From Halobacillus litoralis (GTDB lineage Bacteria > Bacillota > Bacilli > Bacillales > Halobacillaceae): 64,000 nucleotides of DNA. The stretch lies in contig NZ_WMEZ01000007.1 in assembly GCF_009856415.1 (NCBI RefSeq), forward strand, positions 62,001 through 126,000, read 5' to 3'. Below the pieces are notes generated by a model that saw only the letters and a list, made by a program, of their open reading frames with translations, had not been told where the DNA came from and made no database searches. Shown in pieces: positions 60,432 through 64,000 of the stretch (the stretch's first letter is position 1; the number at the start of each line of letters is the position of its first letter). A program made the translations under genes and the position numbers.

Positions 60432-61015
60432 TGATCTATATGATCGACCACTATGACTCTTTCACCTACAATCTTGTCCAGTATCTTGGAGAGCTTGGAG
60501 AAGAAGTTATAGTGAAGAGAAATGACGAAATAGAAATAGATGAGATTACACAACTGAGACCGGACTTGATTTTTCTTTCCCCAGGTCCGTGTTCCCCAAA
60601 TGAAACGCCGGTGACCCTCGAGGTCATCGACCGATTCAAAGGAGACATTCCCATCTTTGGGGTTTGTCTTGGTCACCAGGCCATTGCTCAAGTGTTCGGT
60701 GGAAGTGTCGTACGTTCAGAGAAGCTGATGCACGGAAAAACATCACGCATTTTCCATGATGGAAAAGGGATTTACGAAGGCTTAAGCAACCCAATGGAGG
60801 CGATGCGCTACCATTCGCTGATCGTAGAGCTCTCAGATTTACCAGAGTGCTTTGAAGTGACGGCTTCAACAGTCGAAGGGGAATTGATGGGCATCCGCCA
60901 CCTCGAATTCCCCATTGAAGGGGTTCAATTCCACCCGGAGTCTATTGGTACAGGTGAGGGGAAACAATTATTGAAAAATGTCATCCAAAACCGTGTGAAG
61001 GCTTTCACCCCTTAA
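60431..61015 (+). CDS. trpG: Anthranilate/aminodeoxychorismate synthase component II
   Basis: A 194-residue class I glutamine amidotransferase. FLSPGPCSPNE, the nucleophile in GVCLGHQAIAQVFGG (Cys near residue 79) and the His/Glu pair in VQFHPESIGT are intact. It supplies ammonia to TrpE, and possibly to PabB if no separate pabA exists. Here it ends the trp operon, 31 bp after trpA, whereas B. subtilis keeps it in a folate operon. GTG 60431 is used; ATG 60440 is possible. Confidence 0.92.
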   Translation: MIYMIDHYDSFTYNLVQYLGELGEEVIVKRNDEIEIDEITQLRPDLIFLSPGPCSPNETPVTLEVIDRFKGDIPIFGVCLGHQAIAQVFGGSVVRSEKLMHGKTSRIFHDGKGIYEGLSNPMEAMRYHSLIVELSDLPECFEVTASTVEGELMGIRHLEFPIEGVQFHPESIGTGEGKQLLKNVIQNRVKAFTP

Positions 61016-61041
61016 CGTGATATTTATATAACAGAAAACTA

Positions 61042-61077
61042 AAGCTGGTACCTCCAAAGGGGTGCCAGCTTTTTTTA
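61042..61077 (+). terminator. Terminator of the trp operon
   Basis: AAAGCTGGTACC pairs with GGGTGCCAGCTTT (one mismatch) and is followed by seven T. Confidence 0.85.
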
Positions 61078-61237
61078 TGTTTAAAAGTGGGGGAGTAAAT
61101 TTTCGGTGGGAGTGCTGTAAACCAAATTGGACCTTCATATAAACCTTTCAAGTGCCACTGTATAAAGTTGAAAGTCACCGGTATATGATTAGTTCGGTTA
61201 TAGCAAAACAAACTCACGGATTTACATGTCTTAATAG

Positions 61238-61283
61238 GTATGAAAAGCAAAAGGGGGGCGGGTATGTGTTTTTCTTTTCATAC
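61238..61283. repeat. Long imperfect inverted repeat in a gene-free stretch
   Basis: GTATGAAAAG and CTTTTCATAC are perfect 10-base arms extended by AAAA/TTTT pairs around a G-rich loop. It lies in the 610-bp region 61016-61626 between trpG and the symporter, where no coding sequence is supported. Confidence 0.45.
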
Positions 61284-61546
61284 ATGCCCTAACTCAACTT
61301 CTTTTATAGGTAATTAGAACTAATTTTACTACAAAATTCTGGCGAGGATTTGCATAGTTAACAGAAATTTCGTAAGAATAAAGCAATTCTTGGAAAGGTT
61401 GTGGTTATCGCTTTCATAAAGGTATGTGAAAAAATGGAATCCTCTAAAAACGCTTGAAATAGCCCTTTTTCACTTCTTCATTTGCTATTTTCACAAAAAT
61501 AAAATCTATGTTAGTTTTAATAGCGTTGTGTTCAAAGAGCGATTTC

Positions 61547-61560
61547 ACATCGGCCGATGT
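61547..61560. promoter_or_regulatory. Perfect 14-bp palindrome upstream of the symporter
   Basis: ACATCGGCCGATGT is a perfect palindrome 66 bp before the symporter start. Position and symmetry suggest a repressor operator; I cannot assign the regulator. Confidence 0.5.
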
Positions 61561-61626
61561 TTATAAAAGAGCAGCTCAACAAGAACCAGCCAACAACAAA
61601 AAACATCAGGAGATGATTTAGTAGTT

Positions 61627-63039
61627 ATGGAACTGCAACAAGATCCAACTTTGTTATGGTTTATAGCAATCTATGGAATATTAATGATCGGCATAGGTGT
61701 ATTCATGTCGAAGAAAGTAGCTGGCAGTGAAGATTTCGTATTAGCCGGTAAAAGTCTAGGACCTTTTGTATTGATGGGAACGCTTCTAGCTACATGGACA
61801 GGAAGTGGAAGTATTTCAGGTGGAGAAACGTCAATGGCTTTCTCTTACGGTATTCTTCCTTCTTTGATGATGATGCTCCCAACGTTAGTCGGTATTATCA
61901 TTCTTTATGTCGTCGCACCTAAAATCCGCGAACACGGGAAATTCACCGTTGCTGGTATTTTAGAGTCGAAATATGGGCGTACATCCCGTAACCTTGCGAG
62001 TGTTATTATCATTCTTGCTTATGTCGGTATCGTTTCTTATCAGATGAAAGGTTTCGGATTTATTCTTAATTTAACCACAGGAATGACGGTTCAGACAGGA
62101 ACGATGATTGGGGCTGCCATGATCATCTTCCTTGCGATGATCGGGGGACTTCGTTCTGTTTCACAAACGGACGCGATCAGTGGATTTCTAATGGTCGGAG
62201 GCTTGATCATTACTGTCCCTACAATCATTATGGTTGCTGGTGGATGGAGCGAAATCGTCGCTAATGTTCCCGAGTCCCACATGAGTGCTACGGGCGGTTT
62301 AACGACAATTCAAATGATCGGTTATCTATTGCCTTCTTTGTTCTTATTGCTTGGTGACCAAAACATGTATCAGCGTCTCGCATCTTCCAAAGGAGATAAA
62401 TCTGCGAAGCGTGCACAGATGGGTTGGCTGATTGCGATGATCGTCATTTCACCATCTATTTCATTAATTGCTTTCGCATCTCGTTCCTTATTCCCGGATA
62501 TCGATCCAGGAATGGCGTTGATGGCTACAACAGTAGCAATGCCAGTCGCTATCGGTGGTATTTTGCTTGCAGCAGCGGCTTCCTTCATCATTACGACAGG
62601 AAACTCTTACTTGCTGTCTGCGGCTACGAACTTGACTTACGATCTTTATGGTAAATATGTAAATAAAGATGCTTCTGACAAAAAGCTTCTGGCTATGACA
62701 AGAATCTTCATTGTGGCCCTTGGTGTCTTCGCATTTGTCATCATCAGTTATTTCCCAACCGTATTAAGTGTGCAAATGTATGCTTACACGGTTTATGGCG
62801 CAGGATTGACTCCGGCTGTACTTGCCGTATTCTTCTGGAAACGCGTCAACGCGGTCGGTGGTGTGTCTTCCATGATCGCTGGTGTAATGGCAACTCTGAC
62901 ATGGGAAATTGTTCTAGGGCAGCCATTCGAAGTAAACAGTGTAGTCGTTGCTGTACCTGTTGCGGTTATTGTCTTGATTGTCGCAACGTTAATGACGACA
63001 TCTGGATCTCCAGCCGAAAAGGCTGCAAAAGCTTCATAA
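61627..63039 (+). CDS. Sodium:solute symporter family transporter
   Basis: A 470-residue SSS-family transporter with about thirteen membrane segments. The family regions include VAGSEDFVLAGKSLGPFVLMG near residue 32, the sodium-site region WTGSGSISGGETSMAFSYG near residue 55, GGLRSVSQTDAISGFLMVGG near residue 175 and NSYLLSAATNLTYDLYGKY near residue 325. Substrate is not predictable; related proteins carry proline, pantothenate or organic acids. CAGGAGATGA lies upstream of ATG 61627 with a long spacer. Confidence 0.86.
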   Translation: MELQQDPTLLWFIAIYGILMIGIGVFMSKKVAGSEDFVLAGKSLGPFVLMGTLLATWTGSGSISGGETSMAFSYGILPSLMMMLPTLVGIIILYVVAPKIREHGKFTVAGILESKYGRTSRNLASVIIILAYVGIVSYQMKGFGFILNLTTGMTVQTGTMIGAAMIIFLAMIGGLRSVSQTDAISGFLMVGGLIITVPTIIMVAGGWSEIVANVPESHMSATGGLTTIQMIGYLLPSLFLLLGDQNMYQRLASSKGDKSAKRAQMGWLIAMIVISPSISLIAFASRSLFPDIDPGMALMATTVAMPVAIGGILLAAAASFIITTGNSYLLSAATNLTYDLYGKYVNKDASDKKLLAMTRIFIVALGVFAFVIISYFPTVLSVQMYAYTVYGAGLTPAVLAVFFWKRVNAVGGVSSMIAGVMATLTWEIVLGQPFEVNSVVVAVPVAVIVLIVATLMTTSGSPAEKAAKAS

Positions 63040-63043
63040 TTTT

Positions 63044-63075
63044 AAAAAACCTCCCGGTACCGGGAGGTTTTTTTG
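63044..63075. terminator. Bidirectional terminator
   Basis: AAAAAACCTCCCGG pairs with CCGGGAGGTTTTTT; it serves the symporter and the facing chemotaxis receptor gene. Confidence 0.9.
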
Positions 63076-63076
63076 T

Positions 63077-64000
63077 TTACTCTTTTACTTTAAACTGGCG
63101 GATTTGTTCATTTAATTGCTTGGAAAGAGAAGATAATTCATCAGCACTGTGGGAAACCTCTTCTACAGAGCTGTTGGATTGTTGAGCAGCAGCTGTCACT
63201 TGTTCTACACCGGCTGCAGATTCCTGTGAAACAGACGCCACCTCTTCAATAGAAGCGTTCATTTCATAGCTGTCATCAGAAATTTTTGTGAGCTTGTCGG
63301 AAATTTCACGACTTTTGGCTACCATATCTGTTACAGATTCTTCAATTCTATTAAATGTGTCCCCCGTTACCTTCATTTGTTTTGTGCCTTGATCGACTTC
63401 TTCATATCCATGCTTTAATGTTGTGACGACATTCGTAGACTCCTTTTGAATGCCTGTGACAATTCCTGTGATATCTTCTACCGAGTTGGTGACCTGCTCA
63501 GCTAATTTACGAACTTCATCCGCGACAACGGCAAAGCCCTTTCCGTGTTCTCCAGCTCGAGCAGCTTCAATAGCAGCGTTCAAAGATAGTAAATTGGTTT
63601 GCTCTGCGATATCTTGGATCACTTGTACAAGTTTAGAAATTTCTTGGGATTGTTGATCTAGTCCACGTACTTTTTCAACGGCTTCTTTAACAATCTGATC
63701 AATATTCTGCATCTGGTTTACCGAATGCCGCATCATCTCACTGCCATCATTCGTCATGGATAAAACTTGTTGAGAAGATTCCGCAACGTTTTCTCCATTT
63801 TGGCGGGCTTCCTTGATTTCATTTACGAATGAATCCATCATTTCGGACAAACGAGAAGAACTGTGCGCTTGTGATTCAGAACCAGCAGAAAGCTGTTCCA
63901 TTGTGGAAGCAATTTGCTCACTTCCCTCTCGAACTTCATCCGCTGATTGTTTCAATCCCCGGCTTTGTTCTGATACAGCTTCTGTTGCGTCTTGCAATTG
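63077..64000 (-). CDS. Methyl-accepting chemotaxis protein, C-terminal part
   Basis: At least 306 residues of an MCP whose N-terminus lies beyond the window edge. The visible part is the cytoplasmic coiled-coil signalling domain. The hairpin tip, which contacts CheA and CheW, reads [20 protein letters not shown], followed by [16 protein letters not shown]. Flanking heptads contain Glu/Gln pairs typical of methylation sites. The protein ends FKVKE without the receptor-tether pentapeptide, as in Bacillus. Sensor domain unknown. Confidence 0.9.
   Translation of the reverse strand, partial: QLQDATEAVSEQSRGLKQSADEVREGSEQIASTMEQLSAGSESQAHSSSRLSEMMDSFVNEIKEARQNGENVAESSQQVLSMTNDGSEMMRHSVNQMQNIDQIVKEAVEKVRGLDQQSQEISKLVQVIQDIAEQTNLLSLNAAIEAARAGEHGKGFAVVADEVRKLAEQVTNSVEDITGIVTGIQKESTNVVTTLKHGYEEVDQGTKQMKVTGDTFNRIEESVTDMVAKSREISDKLTKISDDSYEMNASIEEVASVSQESAAGVEQVTAAAQQSNSSVEEVSHSADELSSLSKQLNEQIRQFKVKE

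Noticed and set aside
61395-61420. Possible catabolite-response element upstream of the symporter
   Set aside because: Only the right half (ATCGCTTTCA) fits a cre consensus; the left half has too many mismatches.

Overview
The window comes from a low-to-mid G+C, endospore-type Bacillaceae. Strong AAAGGAGG-like ribosome binding sites, frequent TTG/GTG starts, bacillithiol deacetylase (BshB2), a sigY-yxlCDEFG operon, a TRAP-type trp leader and many B. subtilis-like gene pairs (yfkF/yfkD/yfkC/pdaA/yfjP, ykuD, typA) support this. A YuiF-type Na+/H+ antiporter, a betaine/carnitine/choline-type (BCCT) transporter with a SigB-like promoter and a sodium:solute symporter suggest a moderate halophile such as Halobacillus or a relative; the genus is inference. 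No rRNA, tRNA, CRISPR array, prophage or intact insertion sequence was seen.

Layout. 1-5.6 kb: a zinc block with znuCB-zur and znuA, divergent from a COG0701 permease/TIGR03943 pair, with three Zur-box-like sites. 5.6-13.7 kb: a yfk/yfj-like block (MFS, OsmC, YczE, YfkD, YfkC, YuiF, PdaA, base-excision glycosylase). 13.9-25 kb: a PAS histidine kinase, YitT, GntR regulator, acyl-CoA synthetase, RNase H-like protein, YkuD, PurU and an aldehyde dehydrogenase. 25-38 kb: small membrane proteins, BCCT transporter, LLM oxidoreductase, M3 peptidase, pterin dehydratase, RluA enzyme, TypA, a FixH/YtkA-like lipoprotein and BshB2. 38-48 kb: NadE plus an isochorismatase-fold hydrolase, a long structured leader in front of a MutS2-like gene and an exported MsrA, a TetR-controlled SMR pair, a PAS-STAS protein and a YjcD-like helicase. 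48-54 kb: small genes and the full sigY operon. 54-61 kb: the trp operon trpEDCFBA followed by trpG. 61.6-64 kb: a sodium:solute symporter and the C-terminal part of a chemotaxis receptor.

The regulatory DNA is the most informative part. The trpE leader carries eleven (G/T)AG triplets typical of a TRAP site, a 5' stem-loop, a hairpin that hides the trpE Shine-Dalgarno sequence, and triplet DNA complementary to the anti-Shine-Dalgarno arm. A second triplet cluster overlaps the trpG start. The MutS2-like gene has its own promoter, a 7-codon leader ORF inside the arm of a long hairpin, and mutually exclusive antiterminator and terminator hairpins, which is the architecture of ribosome-mediated attenuation. 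The sigY operon has an autoregulatory-type TGAACG-N16-CGTC promoter.

Six composite intergenic repeats (about 120 to 620 bp) share inverted ends ending in TCTCGAAACTGAGTCTTCC-like sequence and explain most gene-free stretches. Two clusters of GGTACCAGG-like palindromes resemble REP elements.
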